NCBI RefSeq assembly: GCF_000699445.3
Contig: NC_067196.1
Location: forward strand, 79,660,364 to 79,724,363
Reading direction: 5' to 3'
DNA length: 64,000 nucleotides
Source of the DNA: Schistosoma haematobium
Lineage: Eukaryota > Platyhelminthes > Trematoda > Strigeidida > Schistosomatidae
Within the stretch, counting starts at the first letter, position 1, and every line of letters begins with the position of its first letter. Position numbers and translations under genes: made by a program. The notes below the pieces were generated by a model. It worked only from the letters and a program-made list of their open reading frames with translations, was not told where the DNA came from and made no database searches. This document shows positions 34,679 through 47,295 of the stretch, piece after piece.

Positions 34679-37600
34679 GTAAGTTTTTTTTGTATGATTG
34701 ACTCATTATAGGAAGAAAATCTATTTTTCTTGTGCACTCATCTTAAAGCTTTTATCTCCCAAATATTTCCATATATGATCTTAGATTTTGTATAATCAGG
34801 GCTGTCCTATACAAAGGCGATTCAAGTATGAATATTTAGTAGATTTTACGTTTATAAATAAATGACAACGCAATTACGTGCTCCTAGATTGGTGGCTCAA
34901 TACTTAAATGTTTATATTTACCAAGTCTCGTATTGTAACATGTTGTTGGAGGTAATCACACATATGACTTCAAATGATGTGAAAATGTATGGATTTAAAT
35001 AATTGATCAACCGATGTAGCGCTATATTTCGGAGTATAGGATATTCTTCATTACTCTGTTTCCAAGTATATATGACTGAGTTTCTCGAATCAATACACCA
35101 AATTTATCGTTTTCCAAGCACAATCATCTGTTTTCATTCGCGTGATGAGAACTTGTTATTCAGTTGGAAATATACAGAATGTAAGAATCTCCTGTTGTTT
35201 ATATCGTGTTAACTATTGAACGGCTTTTAATTGTATCTAAAATCCAAATACTAGTTTTAGTTTAGTTTATGTAACTCGGTAACCAAGTAGTGTTTCATTC
35301 ATTTTAAGACACTGAATGTATACAAGCCTGTGGTACTATCCGACTGCTCAAACTCATTTAGTCGAGTTCAAAGCCGAAACCCGGTGGTTAAAAGCTTTAA
35401 CTACTGGATTACTACTCACCTGTCAGCCTGTTGATATTCGAAATTTTTCGGTTTCTCTGAAATATGGCGGATAGCTTTCCAAAATGCCTCATAATGTAAG
35501 GCTTGTTTTATTTGGCTGGCACTACCATAGGTTTGTTGTTGAGAAGCTACTAAGGATGTCTCCTGGCAGGGGGATTATGATGAATGTCTTGGTAACTTGC
35601 AGTTTTTGGAATTGAAACGTGAATTCGATCACCAATGTAGAAAATTTAGTGTAAGCCTGCTACGTCAACCAAGCAGAATGCTAATTTCACTTGTATATTG
35701 AATTCTTATCAGACATAAGAACTTGTGGTTCTGGACAACGGAGAGTGGGTTAATAGATTTTAGCAAAGGTTTGTCGTATACAATGCAGTACACTGTAAGA
35801 TATGTTGAGACATTAAAAAAATTCTACTACATGACGTGTTTGATGGCTAGACGTTTTCGAATGATACCAGGTTTGCATTACTGGACCAACCTTATGGGAT
35901 AAGTTTTTTCGGAAAAATACGACGATTATCTTAAGTATCTTATCAATGTTTTTGAAGAGAAGGAAGTGCAACAACTAGGGTTAAAATAGTCTCACAAAAC
36001 TCTTGCAACTATAAATCTACTTCACTCCTACCCGAAGATTTTGCTGATGTTTCGATAAACGAAGCGCCACTAAGATCCACATCAACTTTGCTTGATGTGG
36101 ATGTCTGAAGTGAACCCATATATCTATGTATGATGGAGGTTAACTTTAGAACAGCGGTATTGATTATCTAAATGGTTCTTAGTACACTTGACCACTCCTA
36201 TTGAAGGCATCATCGCAAACGTTTGGTATCTCGTATTTAATTATCTGAGTTAATCAAAGATCTTCACGGGAAAGTAATACTTGAGTTCTTGGTAGCTGGT
36301 TATTTTGTTCTTTTATTTACCGGTATCTTATCAGTTCAAGTATTCGAGTTTTGGCAGGTAGTTGGTATCACTAATTTTCACACATGCTTTGCTTATAATC
36401 CACTACTCGATTATTTACGAGGTTGACTATTTAGTTCCTGTTTACATTTCCTTACAGAAACATCCCCCATTTCAGAAGTTGACCAAACACGCAAGTCATC
36501 TGGATCATCCGAAGTTTCAACCCGAATGTGCGTAGTTTGTGGTGACAAAGCTTCAGGGTTCCATTATGGTGTGTCTACATGCGAGGGTTGTAAGGTATGC
36601 TAACTACTATGTTTATTTTTCAATACATTGAATACTCGAGTTTCATTTGATCTTAAAAGCATCCAGTGCGTCCGAAGATAGTCAAATTCAGATTTTCATA
36701 ACTTCTCGAAAAAATGTATTTTTGTGTGTATTAAAAAACAGACATCTCAAAGTGATAAATGGTAAGGCTAAATCACACTCATATCTCCTGCAACAAGCAG
36801 TAATTAGTTTCAATTACAACTTACTTTCAAAAAATAAAACCACCCATAATGGTAGGCACTTAGCATAAGCAAATAGGTAAATAATTAGTTTAATATGGTT
36901 GGACGAATTCTAATCACATCAGACAATAAAAGATTCGTGCACCGAATGGTTACTCATAAATAACGTAAAATACATCTAGTACTCTATATCGTGTTTCAGA
37001 TGATGATGATATAAATAGATATGAATACAAGGCTCTATAGCTGACATGCAAATTTGACTAGATATGTGTGTAGTGATAGACAACTAACAAGTTATACGAA
37101 AATTCTTCTATATCTTGTGGTCTCGTTGGGTATATTTTTGCCAGTACAGTGTACTTGAAAAAGTTAGGTCGTCAATAATATTCCATATATCTGCAAACTC
37201 GTCTCAAAGGGACTGTTTCATGTGTTCTGCACTTTTCTTCTGAGTACAGATATTCAGATATATCACAAGCTAATCTTACGGCTTGTCTTAAAGTTCTCCT
37301 TCACCACGTAAATGTGCTTTAATAAAAACTGACTTATTCTGCTGTTAGTCCAATGTTGTATTAATAAACTAATAATCAGATGGTTGATTTCCTCTCACTA
37401 GTGTTTTTTTTACCAAGGTTCTTATTTGCGGGTTGGGGCTGTTGTTAACCCCAAACCAAACCCTTCCCTTTTACCCAGTATTAAGTTCGGCATTAATCCT
37501 AAAACGGCTCCAGGCAGAGTTAGTCATATAACGGTGTTTAATTCGTTCTCAGTTGTACGTAAATTACAGCTTCTATTACATAATTTAAAATTACTGGGTG

Positions 37601-40600
37601 ATAATAGGGCTATAGTCAACGACGTCACTTAAGGATGTAGTACTGATGAAGTATGACAAATCGGTTGATAGGATCGTGGATCTTCATCACATAAGGTGAT
37701 TTGGATATGTACTACTTGTGTCCACTCGTTGTCTACCCCGACACACAATAATGCTTGTTGTAAACTGTTTGGATGGTTTAAAAATGAAATCTTTCCTAAC
37801 ATATTTTTCGTGTTTTAACCCACTTTCCAATCAACAGCTTTTTAATCTAAAGTTATGTGAATAAGTTTGTGATTTTCTTATTAAATATGGTACTTCTATA
37901 ACCTACTTACAAAACACTATTAAAAAATTTACTCAGGGTTTCTTTCGACGTGCTATACAGCGTGACCAATCATATACTTGTGCTAAAAATGGTACATGTG
38001 AGATAAATAAAACGCTTCGTAATAAATGTCAACAATGTCGACTCCTCAAGTGCATTGCTGTGGGAATGTCGAGAGATGGTAAGTTGTTTATTTGTCGTTA
38101 TTTTCAAAGAGGGGTTTTGTGGATATTTTAGTAATTTAATAGTTGACCTCATGAGTCAATTAAGACTAGACCACCATAGAAAACCTGGATGTGCTATGCG
38201 GCCGTTCCGTTCTAGTATGGGACTCAGCAGTACGCATCCACGATCCCCGCCCCACGTGATTCGAACCCACATACTATCAACCGTCCAGTGCTTCCAGTTT
38301 TTCCATGGTGGTCTAGCTTCAATTGACTCATGATCTCAACTATTAAATTATCGTTATTTGTTCATCTACATTATATTATGTCTTCTTTTATCGTGTTCCC
38401 GTTCAATGTATTTCTTAGTGTTGTTTTCTTGCATTTATTTCGTCCGATTCTACAAATCTGAACTACACTTAATAAAATTAACTCATCATCTTTCGGAATA
38501 GTTTAATTTGATGTCAAGTCTTTCGCAGGATGAGTTGGGATGGTCATTCTAGAAAAGGTTACCAATTCCTGAAAGTGACCTACGAACACTTATCAATTAG
38601 ACATATTAACAAATCCGAAAATATTCATATTTCATTTTGAGATTCAAACTTGTGTTATACCATGCATTTTGTTATTGATTTATTTGTGGAGAGACTAATA
38701 TCTTGCGAATTCTTATTATTTTTATAGTCTGATAACCAATTCACCCACTTTCTTAAATACTGTTTAGTTGAATAAGTTGAGTAACTCTAGAAAAAATTTC
38801 AAATTGATTAGTTTTATTAGTTTGACTCCATTTATTTGTTTTTAACATTTTGGTTAGTCTAAATTCACTAATAAAATATTTTGGCGAAAGCATATTTTAC
38901 GGCATGTAAGAAAATCATCTATCATATACAACTAAGGTATAAGTTATTAAGTTTTGGAATTCGGTTATAAGATACTGTGCTCGATTTGTACCTTAGTACG
39001 CTTAAATTTGGTTCTAAATGAGGTCGAATTTTCGAAGATTCTCATTTTTCAATGGATTGATACCAATATGTTAAAATGGATCGAGAATCTTCAACTGAAT
39101 AACCTATAAGTTAAAACACTAATATTATTAGTTAAGTTTAATCTGAGTGGGTAAGCATTGCAATACGTTCATTTGAAAATATTTTATTGTTAAGTCCTAT
39201 AAGATTTACGATTGCAATTTATCCAAGAACTTTCAAGCTTCTGACTGACTTCTTTTATCTTATTCTATTTGTATTCCAGTCTTCATTTATACCAGTCAGA
39301 CCAAAAATGATATCACTTTATGAGGTTATAGACTGTTTATATAAGTTATGTTTGGAGGTCCATACTTCTCGTACGGACTCCGCAAAATAGAGTCACACTA
39401 TGTAACTATAGATGTTTAGGTGGAAATTTAAAACCGGTTGCAATTAAATGGCCATTTTCATATTTTTATCTCCCTCTAAATTTTTAGGACTAATCTTAAC
39501 CACTTCCAGATTTCATCGACTCTTTTTAACCTTTATTTTTCATTACTGTCAGTACTATTATTTCAACTCCTTTGATTATTCTCTTTGTTGCAGACTTTAC
39601 GAGTAACAGAATTTTCATTGTTTAACTGTGTATTTCCTAAATTATTTGCTTTTCTTTCTAAAGAATGAATTCTGTGTTGTTCAATATATTAATCTTATCA
39701 TTTGTGTATGATGGGCAAACACGTGCTTATATGCAAATTCCATTTGAATTTGATTATCGTAATCATTAATCTACCTTTCTATCCGCTTTCAGATTTTCCG
39801 AATTAATTTTCCTAATCCCCATTATTGTGTAATATCATTAATATATATATTTCTAGTTAGCATTTTTTAGCAAGGTTTTTTCGACGGGATGGGGTTGTCA
39901 ACCTCAAATTGATACCATTTCAAACTTTAAAATGGAATGAAATAATGTGAAATAAATATTTATAGGAGTGTTGTAAATAGTATTCTTGTATCTAAAGGCA
40001 GATATGATTGTATGCTTTGAACTAATAGTGATTAGTGTAAATAATATTTTTTATGAGAATGAAAAATGCTCAATTATCGTAGAATTTATCCATGTATATT
40101 CATCAAATGAGGTTTAATTCGTTGCCTTATTTATTACTGAACAGAAAACTATTAAAATTTATGACTCATTATCTTTTGGATTATTATAAAGAGCTTAATC
40201 TTTATCATTCAGTATTTCTATTAAAGAACAAACTATTTTAGCATAATCTTAGTAATTGTGATTGAATAGTTCATAGTACTTCATCTGTTTATCTAATTTG
40301 AGCTTCTTCAAGAAATTATCAGAGTAATAAAAATATATTTAATTTTAATTGGTGAAAATTTTTAAAATTGTCTAAACGACGCTTTCTGTTTGCGCGTTAC
40401 TTAGTTTGTTCGTTGAAGTTTAGAGAAAAATTCATTGTATTAAATTTACATTTTACTGTACTTAACGTCCCAGATGTGTTCTATAAGAAAAGTAATGGAA
40501 TCTGGTTGTACGGATTCTTTTCAATATGTGATGACATACTGTCTACCTAAATCGCACTTAATTAGTTCGCGGTTGAATTATAAAGCACTTTAAGACTGAT

Positions 40601-43600
40601 AGAAACCGGTACATGCACACGCTGATGACTAGTATTTCGAAATAGTCAAGAAGTTTGTGTATTTTGTTAGTTATGTTATTCCTTATGACGAAGGCCACAG
40701 GTGACTATAAATTTTTTTACATGATATTACGTTAGTTTGGCCACGAAGTATTTTGTGCATAACATGGTAGTGCTCTATACTTTTGAAACACAATCTTTTT
40801 GAGTTAAAGATATCCAAAAATGCTGTCAAATACAGATTTTCCACGTTTAATGGCAATACTATACGTGTGAGGCCAAGGTTAATCAACTTGTTTTAAACAT
40901 ATTTCATGTAATGTTAGAATACCTGCTTCAGCATCTTGGATATGTACTGTGTGCACTAATCTAGCAGCTTTCATAATGAGCATTGATTAGTGACACTAAA
41001 ACTAATCGGCAAAAGTGAACAAGTAGGAAGTTTATAATATACCACCTTGATAATAATTGGTGTGATTTTAGCTTTTACTCTTCGTTAAGCTGTGAAATTG
41101 TTCTACCTACATCAGGTGCTTAATACACCAGGTTAAAAACTAGAGACTTTGTATTCATTAAAACTGTTCAGAAAGTCCCAGGATGACTAAGCTGTGAGAT
41201 GCCTTATATTCATGAAATCGTTAACATTATTGTAGTTCTGTCAGAAATAAACACTGTTGTAGTCATAGAACAATCAACATGAAATGCAATCGATATATTA
41301 GGTACCTTCAAGCTATTTAGTAAACTTTATCTATACAAAGTGTAAATAAGTCATTTCTTAAGTATAGTTAACCGTTTCCGTCAGTTTTCATTGTTTGTTC
41401 TAGTTTATTTCTTATTATTTTTAGCATTTAGAAACAAATATTTTCTATTGATCAGTAGTATTCCTATTATTTTTACCTACAGCTGTTCGTAAAAGGCGTC
41501 ATGGTAAAAAACGGGAACAGTCTTCTTGTGAATCAGTTACCTTGCCTAGTTCAGATTCCTCAAACAAATATGAAACATCAGCATATTCGTCAGGTTCTGC
41601 AGACGTAGTTTTAACTCCATCTGAAGCACATTTAAATGAAACTACACTTAAGCCCCACGAAATGCCAATAACATCAACTAATTTTCAACCATCATCTTCA
41701 TCAATACCATCTTCTACTAATATTTCTTTAACCTTATGTAATAATAATAATAGCGATAATAGTAACGGTTTGACTAAGGAAGATCAACAAACTCTAGACA
41801 AATTTGATCGTTTTTTAAACTATTGTAAAGATCAAGCTATCAAATATCAGGCGAATAGTTGGAATATTTCTAAATCTGATTATTATCACTTATCAGGATC
41901 TTTATCAAGACATCTATCTCCCATAAAGGTATGTTTAATGGGTGATTTTAAAAAAAATCTTACTTTGAAAACTTTTGTAATCAGTCAGTCAGTCAGTAAC
42001 AACGTAGAACTTCGTATGTACGTACATCAGTTCAAGTTGCCATACCACATTAGCACACATACAATTGTCGATTCAAATCCCATAGTGGTAGAGGTAGTAA
42101 GAGTATAAGCAGAAGAGAAGAAAGAGACAAGGAGGAATCAGGAGATTAAAATTAGGGAGAACGCAAAGAGTGTATGCATGGTGGTCTAGCTTCAAGTGAC
42201 TCATGATCTCAAGCATTGAAATTACTATAATATTTCTATTAGTTTACAAATTACTAATTTGAATAGATTTGTCTCGTTACTACTCTGCACATTCATATTT
42301 CATTTCTATTATTTGGTTATTTGTTCCTATAAGAAAAATAGCCCTATTCGTAGTTTTAGATTTCATCACATAGTTTGAACACATAGATCGCAAGTGATAA
42401 ATTTATATGTAAATTAATTTAGACTTTTGTAGTGTTAGTTATCTTTACTGCGAATACTCGACCAATATCTGTCCTACCACCAGTTTCTATAACTATATGG
42501 GTATAGAATGTCTGAAGCATTCAACATCAGACTATGAACAAAAATATACACACCATAGAATAAATATTCAAATTTGTATTTTTCACAGTTGTACTAGATA
42601 TCACAAAGGTGAAAATAAATTAACAAGACAAAAGGTAAAAAAACAGTCGGACTAATCAAGTCAACGTTATCTAAAATTGAAACAAGGATAAATTTTTAAG
42701 AAAACAACTATAAAACGAATAGGATAACACGGAGCATATATATAGAGGAAGATAATAAATGAATACATCTAAGTCACTACGACCAATTTTAAGCCATATT
42801 TTCTAAAATTCCCAAACAATAGAATATGATTATCTCATAAATCCCAATCATGAACAATAGTAGCGGTAATATAAAGAAATTTCAATGTTATTACTGTTGT
42901 AAAATAAATAGTTAAGACCTATGAAAAACGGATGTTGTTACATGATTTATTTATTATTGAATGAGTTCAATCATTATTAATCTGCTTGAACTTTCTTTCT
43001 GTTTAATTTCTGTTTGTGCATCTCATTTACAAGGAATTTAACAATTTTTCTAATTGAATTTGTATATTCATTAATCGTATCAATACAATGAAATGAATTC
43101 ATAATAATATCTAATATTACTGGTACATATTAATGAGATAGTATCTTTCCTTGCTACAACATCTGCGCTATATGTGATTGGACATAATTCATAGTTCCAG
43201 CATTTCACATTCCTATGTAGTATGTATCATTTATATTTATGATTATTGTGTGAACAGTTTTTTTTGTTTCTATCTAGGATAATTTTATTATTATTAATTA
43301 TTTTAATACCCTTATTTTTTTTAAAGCATACTCCCTATGAATTGGGTGAATCATTAAAGCTTCTTACAGTGGATGAAATATTTTGTCCTGCTCAACTTAA
43401 ATTTACACATGAATTCGCCTGTCATTTAGAGCAGTTCATACGACTTTCTCAGCATGATCAATCTATCCTATTAAGAGATTGTTTGCCTGAACTTGCTGTA
43501 AGCATATTTTTATTTGTGTTATTTCAATGGATAAATCTTTTCTATCTATAATTTCAGTTATTTTATTATTTACTCAATTAAAATAGTTTGAATACAGTTA

Positions 43601-45855
43601 GTAAATTTACATTTCTTGACTGATCATAATAAATAATTTTTGTTGCATAAACTAACATGAATATGCTTGAGAAGTACTTGCATTGTTTATAATAGTAAGT
43701 ATTTATTCCTTTGAGGTATTAGTATCCCAGTAAGGTTGGTTAAAAATCGGTAAAATAAACTTAATCTTGGGGTAAGGTAATTAATTTCGTTCATAGCTTC
43801 GATTTTCTTCATTTGTGAAATAAACAATTTAAATCTAGTGCTTGGAATTTCTTTCTAATTGTTTAAGATGATCTAAAATTTATAAGAGCGTTTTAAAGTC
43901 TAAATTTTTCAAAATCCGATATAATTTTCTCAGTAGAATTTTCAGTTAACATAAACGTATGCTGCCTGACTAATCAGAATAGAGAGAGCATCTTCTAAGA
44001 TCATACTGGTCAGGAATTAGAATTAACCTTTCCATCATGAACTGATATCAGCTTTGATACAAGCTTTGTAATATTCATGCCTTAGTTCTTAGTCTAAGCA
44101 TAATAACTCATTTATCTGTGTTGTCTCCTGATAGGTTAAAATTGTTAGGATCTCCAATTCATTAGATAGTTTACCAATATTCATGTTTATTTTACATTTA
44201 TCTTGATTTTGGTATCATTCACTTGTTAGATATTAATGTTATGTCGCGAAAATCGGAACAAGACTCATATGAACTTTTCATCTACATCAGTAAATTATCA
44301 ATTGAATTGTTTATTTAGTCCATGGTTTCCGAATGCAGTAGTTACAGATTCCTCTCTGGATTGTCTACATATGACTTGTGATAGTATAACTTCTCAAAGT
44401 ATTTTTCAATTTGCTTCAAGACTTCAGCGATTACATTTGACAAATATGGAATTTGGACCACTTATTGGTGTGATACTTTTTACTCCAGGTAATCAGCTGC
44501 TAAATTATGTATACACAATAATTTTTCATATCAGACACATTTGTTTACGAATAGTTGAAAATTATGAGATTTCCATTGCCTCACAATACCTAGCTCATAT
44601 ATATTAATACTTTATAGATTAAAAATGTGTGAGGTTTCGTTGTTCACTTGGCTGGCGAATGTAGAAGTGGATAAAAATGCAAATAATTTTTTACTGTACA
44701 ATTGAAATGTTGAGCGTGATTATAAAATAAGAGACTAGCTAGACACATGTCACCCAAATAGTGAGTTCCCACACAAATCTACATACTTGTCGTTGATAAA
44801 TTAGTTACATTGAAACCGAATGACTGCATTTAGTGTCCTTATTCTTGTTCTCAACTAATATTGTTACAAATGTAGTTATAGAAAACCCTTATGTAAATTT
44901 TATGCCAGCTATAGAGTTAACAGTATAATAATTTTATAACTCAAAGACAAGATTTGTGTAAAATCATTATACTATTATGGAATATAAACAAATACTGATG
45001 ATTTATGGACATCAAGTTTTGTTGCGTTCGGACCTATGTTGCAACAACGAAGTGTGTCCTTCAAACAAGTAAATAAAGAGAAATTAAGACTCAAGCTCTA
45101 CATCAGAAAATACTACATGGATATATATATATATATATATATCTTCAATATTAACAACTAGTAAAAATATATAAAAGTCTTTTTCGAAAGCAAAGGGGCC
45201 GTTTAAACATGGTGAGAAATAGCTTAAACATTTAATTGCGAGTAGAAATATTTAGCAACCCATAAACGAATTACAAACCCGTGTACCTAGCTTTTAGCCA
45301 TACCCTAAGTGTATGGGCTATTGATACTACGTGGTTGCCCAAGCTAAACTAAATAGAGCAGAGTTTAAATCTACCACTTCGTAACTTAAAGTTAAACGCC
45401 TTGACCGCTACGTCAGCCATCGCCCACAATGACTATCTAAATATTATCTAAGACGATACATTAAACATGATATATTTGCAATTGGAAATAGTTTACTTAA
45501 TTGAATTAGTATATTTGCTTAATGTTTGGTAAGTTCTTTCATTCCTAATTTCTTTTTTATCTGTTTTTCTACGCATATATATATTTATTTAGAACGTTCT
45601 GATCTATTAGATATTGACTTTGTCAATCGTACACAAAATTTATGGGCTGAATTATTACGTCGTTATTGTGAAAGTAATGGATCACAAACACGTTGTGCTC
45701 ATTTAATTATGATTTTATCTACACTACGTGAACTTGCCTCTAAAATAACGCATAATTTAAATGCATGGTATAAATTATCCAATACTCCAATGTCAAATTG
45801 TCTTAAAGAATTTCTTTATTCTTCCAGTTTTAATTCAATGGATGATTGTTTTTAA
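33931..45855 (+). CDS. Nuclear hormone receptor, NR1-like, seven coding exons
   Basis: A ligand-type transcription factor that would bind DNA in the nucleus. Coding exons: 33931-34678, 36458-36594, 37937-38078, 41483-41928, 43327-43497, 44230-44488 and 45593-45855. All six introns are GT-AG and the phases (1,0,1,0,0,1) join into one 721-residue frame. Residues 1-273 are a Ser/Asn-rich A/B region. Residues 274-339 are a full two-finger DNA-binding domain with P-box CEGCK/GFFRR and D-box Cys spacing C-x5-C. A hinge, rich in Ser/Thr and Asn, runs to about 460. The ligand-binding domain follows, with [16 protein letters not shown] (helices 3-5), [15 protein letters not shown] (helices 8-9), a helix-10 segment ([11 protein letters not shown]) and a possible AF-2 helix CLKEFL near the end. 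The P-box and GMSRDAV resemble NR1 receptors (E75/Rev-erb/RAR-like); the orthologue is uncertain. Confidence 0.9.
36458..36594 (+). CDS. Nuclear receptor exon 2 (first zinc finger)
   Basis: Acceptor CCTTACAG, donor GTATGC. Codes residues 250-295 including [18 protein letters not shown] and ends exactly at the P-box CEGCK, leaving GFFRR to the next exon. Splitting the DNA-binding domain near this point is common in the family. Confidence 0.9.
37405..37535 (-). repeat. RTE 5' untranslated fragment in intron 2
   Basis: Plus-strand text ACCAAGGTTCTTATTTGCGG ... GTTCGGCATTAATCC ... CTCCAGGCAGAGTT follows, in order, the complement of the RTE family 5' region seen at 10100-10195. It is a minus-oriented relic of about 130 bases inside the nuclear receptor gene. 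Confidence 0.55.
37937..38078 (+). CDS. Nuclear receptor exon 3 (second zinc finger)
   Basis: Acceptor TTTACTCAG. Codes residues 296-342: [15 protein letters not shown], the D-box CAKNGTC, then [19 protein letters not shown]. The eight zinc-binding Cys of the domain are complete across exons 2 and 3. Donor GTAAGT. Confidence 0.9.
38133..38349 (-). repeat. Hammerhead/tRNA-like repeat as an inverted repeat, intron 3
   Basis: The arms 38133-38195 and 38286-38349 are reverse complements of each other over about 60 bases with some mismatches (AATTTAATAGTTGA on the left, TCAACTATTAAATT on the right). On the minus strand the centre holds a B-box-like GGGTTCGAATCACG (38254 region) and a hammerhead remnant. 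Within that remnant CUGANGA has lost bases (CTGCTGAGTCCC), stem II is weakened and the GAAA segment reads GGAA. The ribozyme is therefore dead. Confidence 0.65.
39862..39906 (-). repeat. Short RTE 5' fragment in intron 3
   Basis: TTTAGCAAGGTTTTTTCGACGGGATGGGG matches the 10092-10120 stretch of RTE copy 2 (TTTAGCAAGGTTATTTTCTACGGGATGGGG). Only about 45 bases remain. Confidence 0.5.
41483..41928 (+). CDS. Nuclear receptor exon 4 (hinge)
   Basis: Acceptor CCTACAG. It starts with the basic [13 protein letters not shown] (C-terminal extension and likely nuclear-localisation signal), followed by a Ser/Thr/Asn-rich hinge and the first helical part of the ligand-binding region ([19 protein letters not shown]). 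Donor AAG/GTATGT. Confidence 0.85.
41983..42225. repeat. Fragments of two repeat families in intron 4
   Basis: 41983-42176 begins with CAGTCAGTCAGTAACAACG, the left terminus of the 32-33 kb element, and follows it for about 190 bases. At 42178-42225 it is joined to CATGGTGGTCTAGCTTCAAG...CTCATGATCTCAA, one arm of the hammerhead/tRNA-like repeat. Confidence 0.55.
43327..43497 (+). CDS. Nuclear receptor exon 5 (LBD helices 3-5)
   Basis: Acceptor TTTTTTTTAAAG. It codes 57 residues (492-548) with [20 protein letters not shown], the signature region of the ligand-binding domain, although the usual Phe/Trp-rich core is not obvious. Donor GCT/GTAAGC. Confidence 0.85.
44230..44488 (+). CDS. Nuclear receptor exon 6 (LBD middle)
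   Basis: Acceptor CTTGTTAG. It continues helix 5 ([10 protein letters not shown]) and ends with the helix 8-9 block [17 protein letters not shown]. About 50 residues between are little conserved. Donor CCAG/GTAATC. Confidence 0.85.
45121..45142. repeat. (AT)n microsatellite in intron 6
   Basis: Eleven AT dinucleotides in a row. Confidence 0.9.
45345..45425 (-). repeat. tRNA-like SINE relic in intron 6
   Basis: The minus strand reads TAGCGGTCAAGGCGTTTAAC and, about 25 bases on, GTAGATTTAAACTC, which resemble degenerate A and B boxes of a tRNA-derived SINE. A similar but weaker pattern occurs in intron 1 near 35345-35420. No tRNA secondary structure could be confirmed. Confidence 0.3.
45593..45855 (+). 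CDS. Nuclear receptor exon 7 (LBD C-terminus)
   Basis: Acceptor ATTTATTTAG. Codes residues 635-721 and a TAA stop. It includes the dimerisation-type helix 10 ([18 protein letters not shown]) and [10 protein letters not shown], which fits a weak AF-2 pattern. No clear AATAAA signal was seen immediately after. Confidence 0.85.
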
Positions 45856-47150
45856 TTATTGTGTAATTTTCTTATGATTTTTCTTGGTGAATAATAGTGA
45901 GAGATATCTCTTGCCGTTTTTTTTAAAGAAAAAACAATTAGGATTACATACTACATATCTTGTATTTGTGTTTAATTTTGCTCTGTTATTATTTTATGAA
46001 TATATTTGTAATTATCTAGATGATCAAATGTACGCACACAGGTTACCTGTTTACTAAATGAACATGAATTTTATAAATTTTTTTATAAAAAAAAACAAAC
46101 AAAACTTTACCTTAATGTTCATACGCACAATGATAATCTCAACTCTTTGATAACTTATAGTCTATCAATACTATTTTAGTGGTTAATTCGATTAAATTAG
46201 GGAATGATAATAGAGAAAGGTTTAGAAGTGATTATGTGTAAGACCAAATTATTTCTACTTGCTTGTCTTTTTACTGCTTATCATGACGATTTTTTTCATT
46301 TTTTTTTCTGTCTCATAATTTTTTTTTTACCAATTTTGTTGATGCAATTTACAAGGATCTCTTATTTTCGAAAGAAAATATTCACGCACAATTATTATTA
46401 TTATTACTATCTATATGAATAATAATATTATTAATAATCCAGTGATTTCGACTTACCATGACTATTAATACGATTTAAAACTACTATGCGCCTCATTATT
46501 TTGTTTACAATTATATTCTGACGTAAAAAATTGATAAACATTAACTCATTTTCATCTTTTCCTCCACCCTTCTGTCTCTTTGTAATGTACATTGTGTTTA
46601 CAAAATGGTATTCCTGTAAACAACTACTCTCACGCATATCTCCTGTTTTTATATATTGTAAAACTGTGTACTTTTGTGTGTTTCTTGTCTTTGATTTTTT
46701 TATCTCTACTAGTAGTGATATAATTCTTGTATTCCGTCTTCCGATTTATTACATGATAAAAAACCGTCTGAAAAAAGTGTAATTTCAGGACATTTTGTCA
46801 ATATACATTGTTGTTTATTCGTAAGTCTTATGGAACTATTACCGTAGTATGCTCAGAAAACACTTTGATCAGTCTAACTGAAATCGTTTTTGGAGTTAAT
46901 CTCCTGATAAGGTGCGAATGAATCATCCAACTAACGATATCCATATGTGTTGATTTAACCCGTTAGTCATTTTTCCAAGTCAGAAATTGTCTCTAGTTTA
47001 CCGTTACCAATGTTAAATTACCTTTAGGTAACGTTGGTTTATTTACCACTTTAATTCACTCGTGGCAGAGTCAGTTATGTTAGAAGTTTTGGTAAATAAT
47101 CTGCAGATATCTGATTTTCTGTTTATTGCACAATATTGAATCACTCTCTT
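45856..47150. other. 3' flank of the nuclear receptor gene
   Basis: AT-rich, with poly-T runs near 46290-46330 and short TAT/ATT repeats near 46395-46430. Presumed 3' untranslated and intergenic DNA. No further gene recognised. Confidence 0.4.
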
Positions 47151-47154
47151 AATA

Positions 47155-47295
47155 TATTACTTACGCCTGTTACCCCTCGTGGAGGAGCATAGGCCGCCCA
47201 CCCGCATTTCTCATCGAACACTGTCCTGGGCAATCCTTTCCAGTTGCCATTCATTCTTTTGTTGTCTGTTTTCGATTTTCTGCGCAGTGTGTTCT
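47155..47295 (-). mobile_element. RTE 3' end, 5'-truncated copy
   Basis: TTACTTACGCCTGTTACCCCTCGTGGAGGAGCATAGGCCGC is the complement of the family 3' terminus. About 140 bases, reading AGAAAATCGAAAACAGACAAC...GGAAAGGATTGCCC on the minus strand, match the C-terminal coding tail (compare GGAACTGGAAAGGATTGCT at 22010). Typical heavily 5'-truncated LINE insertion. Confidence 0.75.

Noticed and set aside
36647..36868. Open frame in intron 2 of the nuclear receptor
   Set aside because: It follows a clear splice donor at 36595 and has no receptor motif; it is intronic.
43246..43326. In-frame extension upstream of nuclear receptor exon 5
   Set aside because: The extension translates a poly-T tract and is hydrophobic; the acceptor at 43326 gives the correct phase and a conserved start.
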